NCBI GenBank assembly: GCA_011634665.1
Contig: WAEK01000011.1
Coordinates: forward strand, 1,103,501 to 1,167,500
Reading direction: 5' to 3'
From: Mortierella sp. BCC40632
Taxonomy: Eukaryota; Mortierellomycota; Mortierellomycetes; Mortierellales; Mortierellaceae
Length of the DNA: 64,000 bases
The position numbers were made by a program, and so were the translations under genes. Of the stretch, positions 23,480-38,815 are shown in pieces. Each line of letters opens with the position of its first letter. Position 1 is the first letter of the stretch. The notes below the pieces were generated by a model. That model ran no database searches. It was not told where the DNA came from and worked only from the letters and a program-made list of their open reading frames with translations.

Positions 23480-26400
23480 CTATTCAATGCGGCCGAGGGT
23501 GAAGGTCTCGAGTAACCGGGTTACATTGCTGTCAATGGCTTCGTCTTCATTTCGGTTGTCCTCCAGACCATCCGAGTCGCTAAAATCACTCAAGTCATCC
23601 TGCTCGAATACGAACGGACTCTCTATTTGATCCTCCCACCAGGACAATGGTCCATGGCCCTCAATATCGCCATCTTCAACTTGGCTGATTCCTACCACTA
23701 AATCACCAGCAGCCTGGTCTCCCATAGAACCTTCTATTTGTTCATCTGCTTCCTGCTCTTCTCCTCCTCCTCCTCCTCCTCCCTCCTCCTCCCATTCCTC
23801 TTCTTCGTGATCATCATCTCCTTCCTCATCTCTATCGTGCTCATCCTCGTCTTCAGACGCATCCGCAAATTGATCGTCGCCATCCACCTCAGGAGCCTCC
23901 GGCAGACCATACTCCACTACCATCTTCTTGACCCGCTCTCGAATTTCTGTTACAGCGTCCCCATTCAGTCCACAATAAGTGATATCCAGACGCTTCAGTC
24001 TTGCCTTGTTCACCGTCTTGTCCAAGAAATCAAGTACACCTGCCTTGGTCACTTGATCACATCCAAGGATACAGAGATCACACAAATCCGGTGCATGCTC
24101 GGCCAGGTACACCAACGATACATCTGTGATCTGAGTGTTCGCGACGGAAAGCCAACGGAGTTTTGGCTGGGCATCCACAAGAGAGATCAAGTTGGTGTCA
24201 TTAAACTCGGGAAAGACATTTCCAACATCCAACTCTTTGAGTGCCTTGAACTTTGTGATGAATGGAATGAAATCCTGGAAAGAGTCGGCCAAGAGACTGT
24301 TCATGTGCAGCTCTTCAAGATCTGGACAGGCTTCTGCCAAGGGAACAAAGGCCTGTGTCGTGAAGGGCGAGTCAATGTTGTTGAGAATCAGTTGCTTCAT
24401 TGAAGCGAACCGTCCACGCTGTGGAGTTGGCTGAGAAGGCTCAGTAAGTGTGGCGAATGCCAGGATCGTATCAAGCGAACACTCTGTATCCGTAAGATCC
24501 AGCTTTTCCAGATGCAGACAAGCATTCAGAACTGGGATGACCGTTTCGTTGTTTGCTCCTCCTGAATACTCAAGGTTAAGCGACACCAGATTTCTGCAGA
24601 GAGAAATGTACTGCCCTAGCCCCGAGTTTTCGAGTTCACAAAGAGCTAAAGTCATTCTCCTCATTGACTCTCCATGGCGCTCCCCAATGGCCTTCAGGAC
24701 TGCGTCCGTCTCAAAGATATTGCCACCTGTGATTTTGAATTGAGAGAGGGTATTCTTGTCTTGGGCGAGAATGACCGCTGCTACGGCATCAATGCTCACG
24801 TTTCTCATTGCGGCACCTGGGAGTCGGATGTATGACAGCGATCGAGTTGTAGTAGCCAGTACATTGAACACGTCGTCGTTCAGCTTGATAGAGTCTTCCA
24901 GGTCAAGCCAGGTGAGGTGCTTAAAGTGGCGAAGGGAATAGACCAGAGTGCTACAATAGAGCTTTCGGGATGATCGGAACTCTTCGACAAACCTGCATCG
25001 CCTTGATACCTTACGGATAAGCCGATTAAAGCAGTGTTCTTGACGGTATGTCGATGTCTCCAGCTCTGTCGGCATTTCTTCTGCTTGCAATTGACTATTG
25101 CGAACAGAGCAACTTCTCCACTGCTTGCAGAAAGTGGACCAGTCATAGATCAGATGGGCAAACCACTATAGTGATAACATATATCAGATTTTGTAAACCA
25201 TGCCAGCAACAGCAACAAAAAAAAAAAAAAAAAAAAAAAAAGGAATGTCAGTGTCGTCATAGCTCAGAGAAAGAGAAGGTACTACTGTAGATTGGGTCCA
25301 AGGGAGATGGTCGCAAGTGGGAGAAAGGGGAAGGAGGGTGAAAGATCGGGAGAAGGTGAAATCATCACTCAACGCCGATTCGGTTGCCCTTGAGCTAAAG
25401 GGGGTTATAAATAACATCACCAAGCAATGGTATGTCCACTGCAACAAATGAGTCTGATCACAAGAGAGTGGAAGAGAGAAGCGAGAGAGAGAGCTGTTTT
25501 GGGGTGGTGGTGGGGAGGAGACGCTCACTTGTAACTAGCGACTATGCAGTTGCATAGCACAAACGTGTTCTGAATAGCACAAGAGAGGGGGGGGGGAGGG
25601 TTTTTGCAACTTACAGAACAAGAGATTTTGTCCAAGTATGAGATATAGTCAAAGGCACAGGTATCATCGAAAAGTAGCGAGTCCTCAAGAGTCTGCTTCA
25701 ACAACAATTGAGAGAGAGCGGTCAACCGCAAAGGCGAGTCTTGTCGAGGTACTGTCAACTCCGAAGATGAAGTCACCTTGGTACTCGAGCCATTCCCTTC
25801 GACTGAGACCGAACCTGTGCTTAGGCTATTCGACTCCGATGGCTCCTTTGGCACCGTCTGCATTGGGCTGCGGAGATTGCTGAGACTTGGTCCATCCATT
25901 GGGGTCAAGGAGGCACTGACGCCAAGTGGGAAAGGCTCATAGTCGTTCATCATATGTCCCGCCTTGTAGAGATACTCCACAGCAACCTTGGACCAGGCAC
26001 GGGACACCAGGAGACAGGCATGCAGTGCTGGTCGATCGTCTTTCAGGCTGTAAATAATTGAGTTGATGATTTCTATCAGGATGAAACGGGGGCAGTGCGA
26101 GTGTGTAGTCTTTTGCTTAGTACACCCTTTCCAAAAGAATAAAAAACATGGCAGTGGCCGTTGGATCCATCCGAGTCTGTCCCCCCAAAGAGCAAAAACA
26201 GGCAACGGGTTGTTCATAGGAGGAAAAAAAAAAAAAAAAAAAAAGGCCAAGAGACAGCTGCCTGACAAAAAAAGAAAGAGAACAGGCTAGAAGAATTATT
26301 CAGGTGCGATTGAGTCAGCAGAACGACCAACCCTTGATTGACCAAGGAATGAAGTCTTTCCTTCTCGTCTTCTCCCCTTTCTCCATTTTCACAAGTCATG

Positions 26401-26569
26401 AAAGCTTGTAATGGACATTGAAAGAAAATGGAGATAAATGGAATGGGAGAGAGGGGGAAAAAAAAAGAGGCTCCAGAGAACAAGGGAAAGAAAGTAGGCA
26501 CAGGCCTGGAGAGGTAGAAAGAGAGACAAATGGATAAATCTAGTTACCAATTGGTAGTGAGGTAGACAT
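23480..26569 (-). CDS. F-box/leucine-rich-repeat protein
   Basis: Exons 26569-26548, 26072-25615, 25165-23480 (721 aa). The tiny first exon supplies M-S-T-S-L-P-I, which completes the F-box start LPIEII; the box continues through LLVSRAWSKVAVEYLY. F-box proteins recruit substrates to SCF ubiquitin ligases through Skp1. A Ser-rich linker follows, then WFAHLIYDW and from about residue 190 a run of LRRs (for example LVSLNLEYSGG, LEKLDLTDTE, LKRLDITYCG). The C-terminus is highly acidic (DEDEHDRDEEGDDDHEEEE) with a poly-Gly stretch. Substrate is unknown. Intron 1 is long (475 bases) and contains the A-rich and T-rich tracts seen elsewhere. Confidence 0.85.
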
Positions 26570-29217
26570 GCCGAATTCTTGGTACGACTGAATGAAGACA
26601 GGCAATTGGTTAGGCAGGGGTTGAAGATTAAAGGACGGTCGGTGCAGAAGAATGGCTCCAAAAAAAGCTAACGGAACTCTTGAGCCTTTTCTTTTTTTCG
26701 TCTTTTTTCCAATGAAAAATGCAGGTGGGGAATGGCGAGTAACGGGATGCAGATGGTATGCTGCAGTGGCAATGGCGAGGAGGAGACAGAGGACGATCTC
26801 AGCAAGAGTGAGAAGAGCAGGCGGGTGTGCACTTGTGTGTGTGTGTATGTGTATTGATCGAGCAAAGAGTGTGTGAGTGCGAGCGAGAGTTTGATCGAGC
26901 AGGGAAGAGGAGAGGAAAGATGGACCAGACTTGTCGAAGCCAAAGCGGAGCAGTCTTTATATGCTGTCGGTCGGTCGAGCTAGGGTTGATGTTGTCCTGC
27001 CTGTCTGTCTGTCCGTCTGTCTGCCCGTGGGTCTCAGAGCCAGCTCTGGAGAGAGAGAGAGTGACAGAAAGCGAATTTTAGCTGGGGATCATAGGCCGAA
27101 TATGAAGAAGCCATTGTGAGAGTAGGAGAAGAGGGGGAGAAATGGTGCATGCGATCGGGTAGTCTGCCCTAGCCATGAATCGGACATGACCGCTAATCCA
27201 AATCGAATCAGACGAGCAAATGCTTGTGGAAGGTGTAGAAAGATGGAAGAGATGGCTGCATCTGTGCTAGATGGATGTATCGTGATCGATGGTTGATGGA
27301 GGGCAAAAGGTGTAGCTCTCTGTCTGTGCTCTTGTGAACAAGAAACCCAGAGAGTACGCCCCTTTTGAAACAACCAACAGTCACACAGACGTCAAATGTC
27401 CATCCCCCACCTCTGTGCAAACATACCAACCAGAGTTCTCGCTCAAAGTAACGCCACACTGACCATTGCCCGTTGAAACTACCAGGAACTTGAACGAGTC
27501 AACCATCCAATAGCCAAGCAGTCTCGTCTGTGCAATATCAAGACGATAATCTTGACTTTGCCCAGACGCTCTCCAATGGTCAACGGCATCAATTACTCCT
27601 GTCCACGTTCTCTCTCACTCTATTTTTTTTTTTTGTTTTGTTTTGTTTTACGCCTAGCGGACCTGTCTTCAGACAGAAAAAAGTTGATTGGCGAAGGTAC
27701 AACCTCCTTGGTTAGTTCTTCAAATGTCTTGACATCGACTCTTGAAGAGAACAATACGCAAAAGCATATTGACCACAATGACAAAAATCTACCCGGATTT
27801 GACGCAAGACCAAGATTTTCTTGCCTTTGGACAATCTTTGCCTTTTTGGCAAGGTATTTTTGTCTGTAGACGAGTCCGGAGGATTGCCCATTGACAGAGG
27901 TCCGCTTAGCATGGAGAAAGGAGTCAAAGATAAATGTCCAAGTCTATTTCATAACATGACTCATGGTTCAATCATCGACGCTAATCCTTTTCCGTGAGAA
28001 CGAGCTTCTGCGGAATATCTCCAGTCCTTACTATTCCTTGGGCACTAGAGACCCGGAAAGAGAAGGACAAGGGAGAATTTATCTTGCCTTGGCCCATTGG
28101 CAGCCGAAAGTGTCGTTGAAGTCGTTGGCCTTGATCAGATCCAGAGTTGTCTCTGAGAGTCATAAAATGCGCTCGCCTCAAGCTCAACCTTGCATTGAAA
28201 TTGTAGCACTCCTGACCTTCGAGTGAATCTACCCATTTTCGTTTCTGCCTCCTATTCCTGCATTGTTCTGCTTCAATCTCTTTCATGACCACCCAGAGAT
28301 ACAGCAAAGCAAATCGCCGCGGTCAAGATTTTGTCCAGAGAAATGAAGCGACTGACTACTGACTGTGTGACCACACATGAACCGCCACCAACCTCACTTC
28401 TTTGGCTCTCATCAACCCGAAAGAAGCACGTGCACCAACACGCAATGAACAATGGACCTGGCTCTTGAATAAGATCTAGCCATTATCATATCCTTTTTGT
28501 AACAAAAGGCTTTCTCATTAGGGTCCGGCTCTCTTTATTCAGAGTAGTCATCTACCCTATTCATTATCCCTAGTGTTTCTCACACACACACGAGGATGTC
28601 AAACTCGACCTTAACCGAGGATGAGGAAGAGGGTCTTCGAGTACTACTATACTCAACTCAATCACAGGATTACAAGTCTACTCAACTTTGGAGGCATCCC
28701 GCTCAATATCAGCTTCTTGGCTATCTTCAGTTCTGGAGATCACGCTCTTTTGCCAACTTGAGATTTGCTCACCTTGGATATCTGTAGTGGACATGAATAC
28801 GACAAAGCACATGGGTTAAATTCTATGGTTTGATCACTTTTATAGTCTATAGCAGACAAGTCCTTAGCAAGCAGTGGAAGGTGTTATAGACCACAATAAT
28901 GTTTGTGAGTGCACTGACTGTCAACAATGCGAGCAATGTATCCTCTTGGCAGGAGGAGAGGCTAAAGGGCTACGGAGTTAATCGCACGCAGAATGAGAGA
29001 GAAGGTGGTTTCGAATTAAAAAAAAAATTGAGACCGTGTCTGGACAAGTTCAGTTTGGACAGGGAGCCAAACAAAACATAAAAAAAAAAAAAGATCAGCA
29101 CGACAGTCCCTTTTTTTTTTTTTCTTTTTCCATTACTCATTCTTTCTTACTCTCTCCTCTCCTCTCTTCTCAACTAAGAAAGTGCACTCGTCGGAACCAG
29201 TCAGGGAAATCAGCACA
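26570..29217. other. 2.6-kb spacer without a supported gene
   Basis: The 500 bases next to 26570 are probably the F-box gene promoter, with GT-rich sequence near 26840 and CTGTCTGTCTGTC repeats near 27000. Short frames at 27963-28226 and 28596-28787 (63 codons, plus) have no family motif and no splice evidence. Confidence 0.5.
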
Positions 29218-31132
<1,915 letters not shown>

Positions 31133-31256
31133 AGTAACTGTTCAACTGGCGAAAACAGGAGCCAAAGGAAACAAATCGTCAACGACAGGGAGATCAGACA
31201 ACTGCATAATAAAAATATACACAAAAAAAAAAAAAAAAAAAAAAGGCTTAAGACGG

Positions 31257-31481
31257 TTACAACCAGCTCGAAAGGATGACCTCATGCCTCACTCTAGAAC
31301 GTGTGCCTGGCTCATATAGCAAGCCATCTGCAGCTCTGTATTGCATGTTTCTATTACCGGGCCCGACACCTTTACTCTTACTAGACGCTGTAGAACAATG
31401 ATCTTCCATCATGGATGTCTCCGTCGTTTGGGTTTCCTTTCCTAAACATATGGGATGGGCCAACACTGCCGACCCTGCTTG
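31257..31481 (-). CDS. Possible terminal exon of a small unidentified gene
   Basis: On the minus strand a CTAAC branch-like sequence, a long pyrimidine tract and AAGCAG precede an open frame of about 74 codons ending in TAA at 31257. It reads GSAVLAHPICLGKET at the start and VRHEVILSSWL at the end. I do not recognise the protein, and no convincing upstream exon could be joined. It could be chance. Confidence 0.25.
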   Translation of the reverse strand, partial: QAGSAVLAHPICLGKETQTTETSMMEDHCSTASSKSKGVGPGNRNMQYRAADGLLYEPGTRSRVRHEVILSSWL

Positions 31482-31973
31482 GAGAGAGGGAGAGAGGGAG
31501 AGAGAGAGAAAGAAAGAGGAAAAAGAAAAAGGTTAGGTTGTATGCAAGTGCTTGAGGGAAGGGGGTAGGAGGTGTTGCATTTTTTTTTTCAATATCTAAT
31601 GGACGCTAGACCATAGAGAAAAGGAGAAAACGTGAACAGTGAAAAAGGCATTGGACAAATCCGCACAAAAAAAAAAAAAAAAAAAACAATGTCAGTATGT
31701 CGAGGTCATTGTATGGGTTTTCAGACAGGAAGGTAAGCGGCATGCAGTGCCCAACAACAACAACAACAAGGCATTAGTCACTCAGGAACAAGATGTGCTC
31801 TACACCTTCACTCTCAGTCTTTTTTTTTCTTTCTCCTTTGTGTGTCAAAAGGAAAGCAAGATCGTGACTCGTGAGGGGATCGAGGTCCGTTCAAAAGAAC
31901 TAGGATAGAGGTACTTGGTCCCAGGCGACGGGCCATTTTGGTTGTCTCCTCAATGACTCTCTCCTTCTCTTCC

Positions 31974-32091
<118 letters not shown>

Positions 32092-32443
32092 TTCTTTCTT
32101 TTTTACCCCCCCTTCTCTCTCTTTTTCTTTCTTTCTCCTCTTTCTCTTCTTTCTTCGCTTGACCTCTCACCTGGAACCATTCTCTCTTCCGTTCTTTGTC
32201 TTCCCCCTGGGGTCATTCGGTTCCAACATCATGTCTTTTTGCATTCGTCTCTCGCCCCATGCTGTTAACATTTGTTCAAATCCCCTCTAAACCCTATTTC
32301 GCGTAACTGCCCCTGAATTCCCCCCTCCTCTCCTCCTTTTCCTTTTCTCCTCTTACTCTTGTTCTCCCACCTTGCTTTTTATCATTGGCATCCACAAGCC
32401 CCCAAGGCGAGATAGCTTTTTTTTTTTTTTTTTTCACTGTTCT

Positions 32444-32474
<31 letters not shown>

Positions 32475-32519
32475 GTTTTTTCATCCACCACCACAACACC
32501 GCAACGGAAACAACCACAC

Positions 32520-34057
32520 ATGGATACGGACGAACATTTCAATATACTACAGCGCTCTTTCCCTCCAGGATATCTTGCAACAGAGCTTATTGATGACAAC
32601 CGAGACCATACTCCATCCAAGTCCTCCTCGTTTTCGCTCTACGATCACACGGACAGAGACTCCAACAGAGACATCCCGAGTGGGCATCTCGAAAGTGTCA
32701 ATAGTCCCCATGTCGGGGACAATGGCTGTGGCAGTGAAAGTGGCAGACGATCAAAATCATCCTGGGACAACGAGTTCTTCTCCACATCAGCCTCCACGCC
32801 TACACCGAAACCTCCACCTCGACTGGCCCCCATACCCAAGTCGACCCCATCAGATTCATCTCTACCATCCTCTTCTCCACCCGCTTTAACCAGTACCCCA
32901 ACCCTTAGCTCAGACCTGGATGAAGGGAGGAGCAAAAGAAACTCTCAAATCATGAGCGTAGGTGCAGCCGGCATGTTTCGATCTAGGTTGGCATCCTCCG
33001 CTGCATTTACGGGTACACACAATCGATCCCTTTCTTTTTGTCAACCACACTCGCACTTGGGGACCAATGTCTTTGCACACTCTCCCATCACCTCCCCCAC
33101 AGAACGCACAAACCAAAACACGTTGACGGAAGCAAAAGTGGTTGTCGAGGATGAGAATGGAGTCATTGAAAAGTCAAGTGGTGAAGGAGATTCTTGGGTG
33201 GATTTAGGAAGTCATTCCGGCCTTTGTGCCGCGCTCGAATCTCGTCATCGACGACCTTTGTCCATTTCTCATTTGCCACCTCCTCGCGGTCCAGGTGGGA
33301 CCATCCCTGACCTTGGTAGAGACAGCACCCTTAGACAAGGAGACCATTCAGGATCCACTTTTAGTACATCTAATATTACCGCGTCTGGTTCGTTGTTGGA
33401 TGGTATCTACTACTCTCCTCAAATGACTGGTACTCAGTCAACCTCTCAGACCATGCTCACGCCTTCGAGTTCTCATTCGTGTCTTTTCTCTGGGCTGCCT
33501 TCGCCCATGACTCGAGTCTCATTTCCATCAAGTCAACTAGGTCCATCCAAGCGACCTGTCACGGTTTCGTCATTCATGTCTACATCTCTACAGCCTGAAA
33601 GAGATACACGGCCTACATCGGAATCCACAGAGACCATGGATATGACGGAGGCTCCTTTATTGACTCTGAATGGTCTAGTACAACCAACGACATGTTCTAT
33701 GACACCATCTTCGTTTGCTGCGGGAGAGGACCCTGATCCTCCCTTGCAGAGCACGAGTACCTTGGGGACATCCACCTTGTCCTCTTCATCTTCTTCTTCG
33801 TCGTCTGGTTTACGAGTGGTGTATCCGGGACTTCGAAACACAATTGGGCCTTATAAATTGATCCGACTTTTGGGGCGAGGTAGTTACTCCGAAGTTCAAT
33901 TGGCGGCCGATACGCGAACGGGAACGCATGTAGCGATCAAGATTATGAACAAGTCCATGATTCAATCTAGTGATCGACTTGGAACAAGTGTTCGACGCGA
34001 GTCAGAGTTGTTGAAGGTAAGGATTTGGAGGAGGGAAGATATCGCAGTAACCAAGCT

Positions 34058-34095
<38 letters not shown>

Positions 34096-34327
34096 GTATC
34101 TTGTGCTAACTTCCTACTTTTATTTCTACTCTGGGATAGATGATTCGTCACCCTAATATTATCCGATTCCGTGAGGTGGTCGAAACTTCAGTCCAGACAT
34201 GCATTGTTCTTGATTACGCATCTGGAGGAGAATTGTTCAACTATGTTGCCGAAAAGAGATCGCAGGCAAACGAAGAAGATATCCAGACTATCTTTGCTCA
34301 GATTGTTGATGGTAAGAAGAAGCCCTT

Positions 34328-34360
<33 letters not shown>

Positions 34361-35474
34361 TTAAGTCCATACTAATGACTGGTGGGCCTGCAATGGTATT
34401 ATTTTCGCCATTTTTTTTCCTCGGTAGCCGTAGCATATTTGCATGATAACAATATTGTCCATCGAGATCTAAAGCTCGAGAGTAAGTATCTCAGTACAAT
34501 TCTTTTGCATCCTCCCCTCACTTCCCCCCAGAAGCAGGACCTTCATCCATCAAAAACCATCCTTTTATTTATTTATTTATTTATTTATTTATTCCCTCTT
34601 TCTAAACACTCTTCTGTTTTCAGATATTCTCCTTGAATCTAGGGCTCAATTCCCACTTCGACCTAAAACCAAGTTGACCGACTTTGGTCTCGCCAAAGTC
34701 ATCGATTCAGATACACCATTGCTAACAACACGGTGTGGCTCCGAAGATTATGCAGCACCCGAGATCATTCTGGGTCAACCCTATGACGGGTCACAGGCCG
34801 ATGTCTGGTCTCTTGGTGTAATCCTCTACGCACTCTTGATCGGCTTTCTTCCTTTCAATCGACAAATGGGAATGACTCGTAAAATGTTCCTGAATATGAT
34901 TGCGCGTGCCGAGTTTGGTTTCCCAGGAGAGGTGGTGATGACAAGTAAACGAGCGAGTATGCTTGATTTGCTCTCTGTATCATTGAATGCTGGATCCCGA
35001 TCCACGTCAACTCTGTCCTTAGCATCACTTTCGCCAGGTTCAGGATCAACGTCTACTTTGACTGGGCTAGGAACCCCTGTGATGTTGCCCGAAGAAAAAA
35101 CTCAGCATCTACTCTCAGAGACTTTTTCGTCAACCTCTCTCTCTCACTCTATGAACAACCCAAGTGGCAGTTTAGAATCATCCAGAAAGGATACGTCTAC
35201 ATCACCAGTCTCTACCACACCGTTCGAATCGGACCTTTTACCACCACCACCTCCTCCTCCTCCTGCTCCTGCTCCAGTGGCTGCATCGACTGATCCAAAG
35301 AACTATGTGACTTTCAAGGTACCCAAAATGAATGGAGTTCAGTCCGTTTCTGAAGAATCCATGACGCTCGTTCGGCGGATCCTGCAGCCTCTGGGAACCA
35401 AGCGACCCAGTTCGCGTGAGCTCTTGGGTTTTTCATGGGTCTCTGAGGGACTAAAGATCTTGGCAACAATGTAA
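32520..35474 (+). CDS. CAMK-like serine/threonine protein kinase with long N-terminal region
   Basis: Exons 32520-34016, 34140-34311, 34428-34481, 34624-35474 (857 aa). The start at 32520 is in good context; the frame stays open upstream only through a poly(T) tract. About 440 Ser/Pro-rich residues precede the kinase domain: G-loop LLGRGSYSEV, VAIK lysine, HRDLKLEN catalytic loop, DFGLAK, activation segment CGSEDYAAPE, then ADVWSLGVILYALL. All catalytic residues are present. An insert of about 120 residues, rich in Ser, Thr and Pro, splits the C-lobe between RKMFLNMIARAEFGFP and the closing VRRILQPLGTKRPSSRELL. It most resembles fungal CAMKL-type kinases; pathway unknown. Exon 3 is only 54 bases. 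Introns 1 and 2 carry poly(T) runs of about 30. Confidence 0.9.
34564..34592. repeat. (TTTA)n microsatellite inside a kinase intron
   Basis: About seven TTTA/ATTT units just upstream of the acceptor of the third kinase intron. Confidence 0.9.
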
Positions 35475-36174
35475 AGGTCGATCAAGTCGACTTTAACCAC
35501 ACGATGCAATCCAGACTGATCCTGAGAAGCAAAGACATCACACAATGCCCAAAAAAACATGCATACACACAACCACTTAGAGATTTAGAACAGGTTCAAA
35601 TTGAATTAGCTCTTCTGAATGAGAACTAGAAATGGCTCTCCTATTCCATTTGGAAAAGATAGGGATTATTTTTTTTTTTTTTTTTTTTTTTTTTTTGAGG
35701 CAGATGATTCTTCTCCATTCAAGAATTAAAAATTAAAGGGAAAGGGGAGGAGGAGAGGTCAGAAATACACAAAGGCACACGTTTGTCATAACAAGGTGTG
35801 GTAGCCCGCATGCCCTAGATCAGAAGCACAGGAAGATCTAATAAAAAACCCCCCCGACTGTTGGTCATACAAGTAGCATTTGTGTTCTTCATCATGCTTT
35901 TCTGAAAAACAGAAGAATCATAAAGAGAAAAAAAAAAAAATTGTCGGAGCTCTCCTCTGGATATTGAGGGTGTTCAAACGGGACTGTGATTCTTTGGACG
36001 ATTGGACCCCAATCCACCTTGTGGGAGGGACAAAGACACAGTCTTGCTTTTGAGTCGCCGCTCTCTTGCCTCGAAATTCAAAGGATGGATTGCCTCCCAG
36101 ATACGAGTCACGCAGTTTTCAAGAGAGAAAAAGAGTAATTATATTCATAAGGAAGAAGAGGGGGAGAAAGATCT
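35475..36174. other. Convergent intergenic region
   Basis: Between the 3' ends of the kinase and ARFRP1 genes. Contains poly(T) at about 35669-35696 and an A-run; no gene seen. Confidence 0.6.
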
Positions 36175-36932
36175 CTACTTGGTGATAATGATAGGTGGTC
36201 GGTTTACCTTGTTGCGTTGCACTCGCAGGAAAAGCCAGTCGACAGCATCTCGCACGCCATCGCTAGTAAGATGGGAGATCGAAAGAAAGGAAAATGAAAA
36301 GACTCAGTAAAAGCCCAAATCCTTGTTTGCCTCTCAACCAAGTCAACCCAAGAAAAATGAATTATATCTCCCAAGATTGAGCCATGAAGAAACATACCCT
36401 TCTAGTGCTGATATTGGTAGTACACGCGAGTCTCTTGCACCGAGTCGTTCTGCAATTGGATTAAAGATCTCCTTGATGGCCTCCAGTCGAAGGGCTTCAG
36501 GACGATCCTGCTTGTTGGCCAGCATCAGTACGGGAACTCCCTCCACACTGTCGTCCATGATCACTTTTTCTATTGGTTGGTGCCCAAGTGTTTGTATGCA
36601 AATGTAAAGCACTGTTAGTCCTCAACCGTCTAGTACTTTTTTTTTTTTTTTTTTGCGATACAAGTTGGAGAAAAATGGTACTCTTCCCCCCTCCTTTTTT
36701 TTTTTTTTTCTTCATGTTTACCAAGAGCATCCTTGCACTCTTCGATTCGCTCTGGATCGGTCGAATCCACTACAAATACAATGGCATGACAATCCCTGTA
36801 GTATCGTTCCCAAATAGTCTGTAGATCTGTTTGGCCGCCTAAATCCTGAAAGTTGACCCTTGCGCCACCAATATTGATCCTGCCAACTATTGTAGAATGG
36901 AAATTTAGAGCATTGGTTAATAATCCGCATAC

Positions 36933-36969
<37 letters not shown>

Positions 36970-37426
36970 AAAAAAAGAAAAAGAAAAACAGCAGGTCATT
37001 CTGCTATGGGTTATTCGGGTCATGATCTCGATCTAGTCAAAAGAAAAAAGATAGACTCACGTACTGTTTAGTCCGACAGTTGGGGTGATCCGCTCAGGTG
37101 GTATGGTTCCAAGAAAGATGGATTTGATCCTCTCCAGAAAAGTCTGTATCGAGTTGGGGTTGTGAAGAAAGGTATCGTCGTTGATGGAAAAGGGAAAGAA
37201 AAGTGAAATCGGGCATGAGACAATGCGTAGAGTCTCGATGATGAAGAGTAGAGGCAGTTTGCCTTTTTTTTTTTCTTGTCTCCATGTCCCAGTTTTGCTT
37301 AATGAGTAGCCTTCATTCATCCATTTCACTTGCCGTCTTTCCAGCATTATCCAGGCCGATGATTACGACATAGTAGGCTTCAACTCGATTCAGGTATTTG
37401 TAGAGTCCGCTCAAGAAGGAATACAT
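36175..37426 (-). CDS. ARFRP1: ARF-related small GTPase ARFRP1 (yeast Arl3 type)
   Basis: Exons 37426-37334, 37143-37065, 36886-36722, 36569-36398, 36262-36175 (198 aa; human ARFRP1 has 201). Acts at the trans-Golgi, upstream of Arl1 and golgin recruitment. Motifs: GLDNAGKT (P-loop), TPTVGLN (switch I), DLGGQ (switch II), NKQD and SAL. The N-terminus is M-Y-S-F-L-S-G, with no Gly2 for myristoylation; Arl3/ARFRP1 is instead N-terminally acetylated. The C-terminus RPPIIITK matches the RPP tail of the family, so a tempting donor after QRNK (GGTAAAC at 36207) is read through. Intron 1 has a GC donor (GCAAGT) with AG acceptor. Assignment is very secure. Confidence 0.95.
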
Positions 37427-37439
37427 GGTTCTGATAAAA

Positions 37440-37476
<37 letters not shown>

Positions 37477-38815
37477 CCTCGGGGTAGATGTGGGAAGCGC
37501 GTGTCTTTTTGAATCCGATTGGGTCGCCGCCACAGAGAAGAGTGATAAAAGAAATATGAAATAAAAAGCCAAGGTAGCACTGCTGTGGTATACTGGGAGA
37601 TGAAGGTGCAGAAATGTTGATCCTTTAGAATGGGTGGTGCTGATGCTGCTCCAGGGACTCTGTCAACTTGGTCGATGCATGCGAGTCAAAGAGAAAGAAG
37701 AAAGAAAGAAAGAAGCTGGAGTGGAATTCAACCTGAGGGGAAGGGACAAGCATTCCCCCATGTACGTGTGTACGTGGATCGGTATTTGCCACGGTCCTCC
37801 TTTGGATGTGCATTGATGTGTCTGGCTACCATTCATTCGGATCAGACCTCCTCGGGGAAATACACATAATGTCCATGGAGAGCACCTCAGTCAGCTGTCT
37901 ATCCAGTATACGCCCAATCCTACGCAATGGGTCGAGCCTCTGTGCACGTTGTCTCCCCATACCCGTTCTTCCATTCCTATCCTCCAGACCTTGACTCTCT
38001 TTCCGCTCTAGGCACATCATCCAGGCCGGGAAATCTGGCGGACAAAAAAGAGAGAGTTGAGAGAAAGAGAGAGAGCAAGCCAGGAAATATAAGATTCAAC
38101 GGCCATATTGCTTTGAGACCGCTTTCTGTGCTTGCTGAGCCTGGACTTTGATGCCCTGGCCGCAAAGGCCGCCTCTTGTGGGAGCAGGGATAAGCAAGCG
38201 AGAATGAGAAAGAGAAAGAGAGAAAGAGAGAGGAGAGCCAAAGAGCACAGGGCGGTCCTATTTTTGCGCCAGGCTGGGGGTTGGGAAGAGATGAGGAATG
38301 GGCAGTGGGAGCCAGCGGTGCTTGCTCGATTGCAGTCTTGTTGTTTGTAGCACAAGGGGCCAGGCACGAGGTATCCGTTGTGAGGTACAGTCGAGCAGAG
38401 AGTGTGTGAGAGAGAGACTCTTTTTTGAAAAAGCCAACAAGCTGCTTGGTCGACTAACGGCGAACAACAAGATACACACAACAATAAGGTCAGTTCAACT
38501 CAGCTGGAACGCCATCCCCTTCATACTCATTGCTCATCGGTTGCTCTTTGTCTCTGTTCATTGGAAATCATCCAAACAATCACAACCCTTTTTTCTCGTT
38601 CTCTCTCTCTTCTTTCCTCTCTTTTTCTTTTCTCTCCACACCCCACTTTTACCCTCCCACCCACCTTTCCATCCTTTCCCGCTTCCCTCTCCTCATCTTC
38701 TCTTCCACAACTCACGTTATCCTTGTGGATGATCCGTCTGTAACGACCCCTGCCCTGACCTCACTCAATCGAAACGAAACGATTTTTTTTTTTTTTTTTT
38801 TTTTTTCAAATACTC
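37427..38815. other. Divergent intergenic region
   Basis: Promoter space between ARFRP1 and the zinc-ribbon gene. A poly(A) tract at 37441-37473 abuts the ARFRP1 start region, and a CT-rich segment and poly(T) precede 38816. No gene supported. Confidence 0.55.

Noticed and set aside
27963..28307. Overlapping plus and minus frames of about 90-108 codons
   Set aside because: Both strands are open with equal plausibility, and no family motif or start context favours either.
28596..28787. 63-codon plus-strand frame starting in a reasonable context
   Set aside because: No homology recognised, no splice signals and no promoter pattern beyond a CA repeat.
31731..31908. Plus-strand alternative exon ending ESKIVTREGIEVRSKELG
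   Set aside because: Codon use looks acceptable, but the acceptor is poor, the upstream exon is speculative and it conflicts with the minus-strand exon candidate at 31257-31481.
36200..36208. Splice donor (GGTAAAC) at the end of ARFRP1
   Set aside because: Reading through gives the conserved RPP tail and a stop 10 codons later, matching family length.
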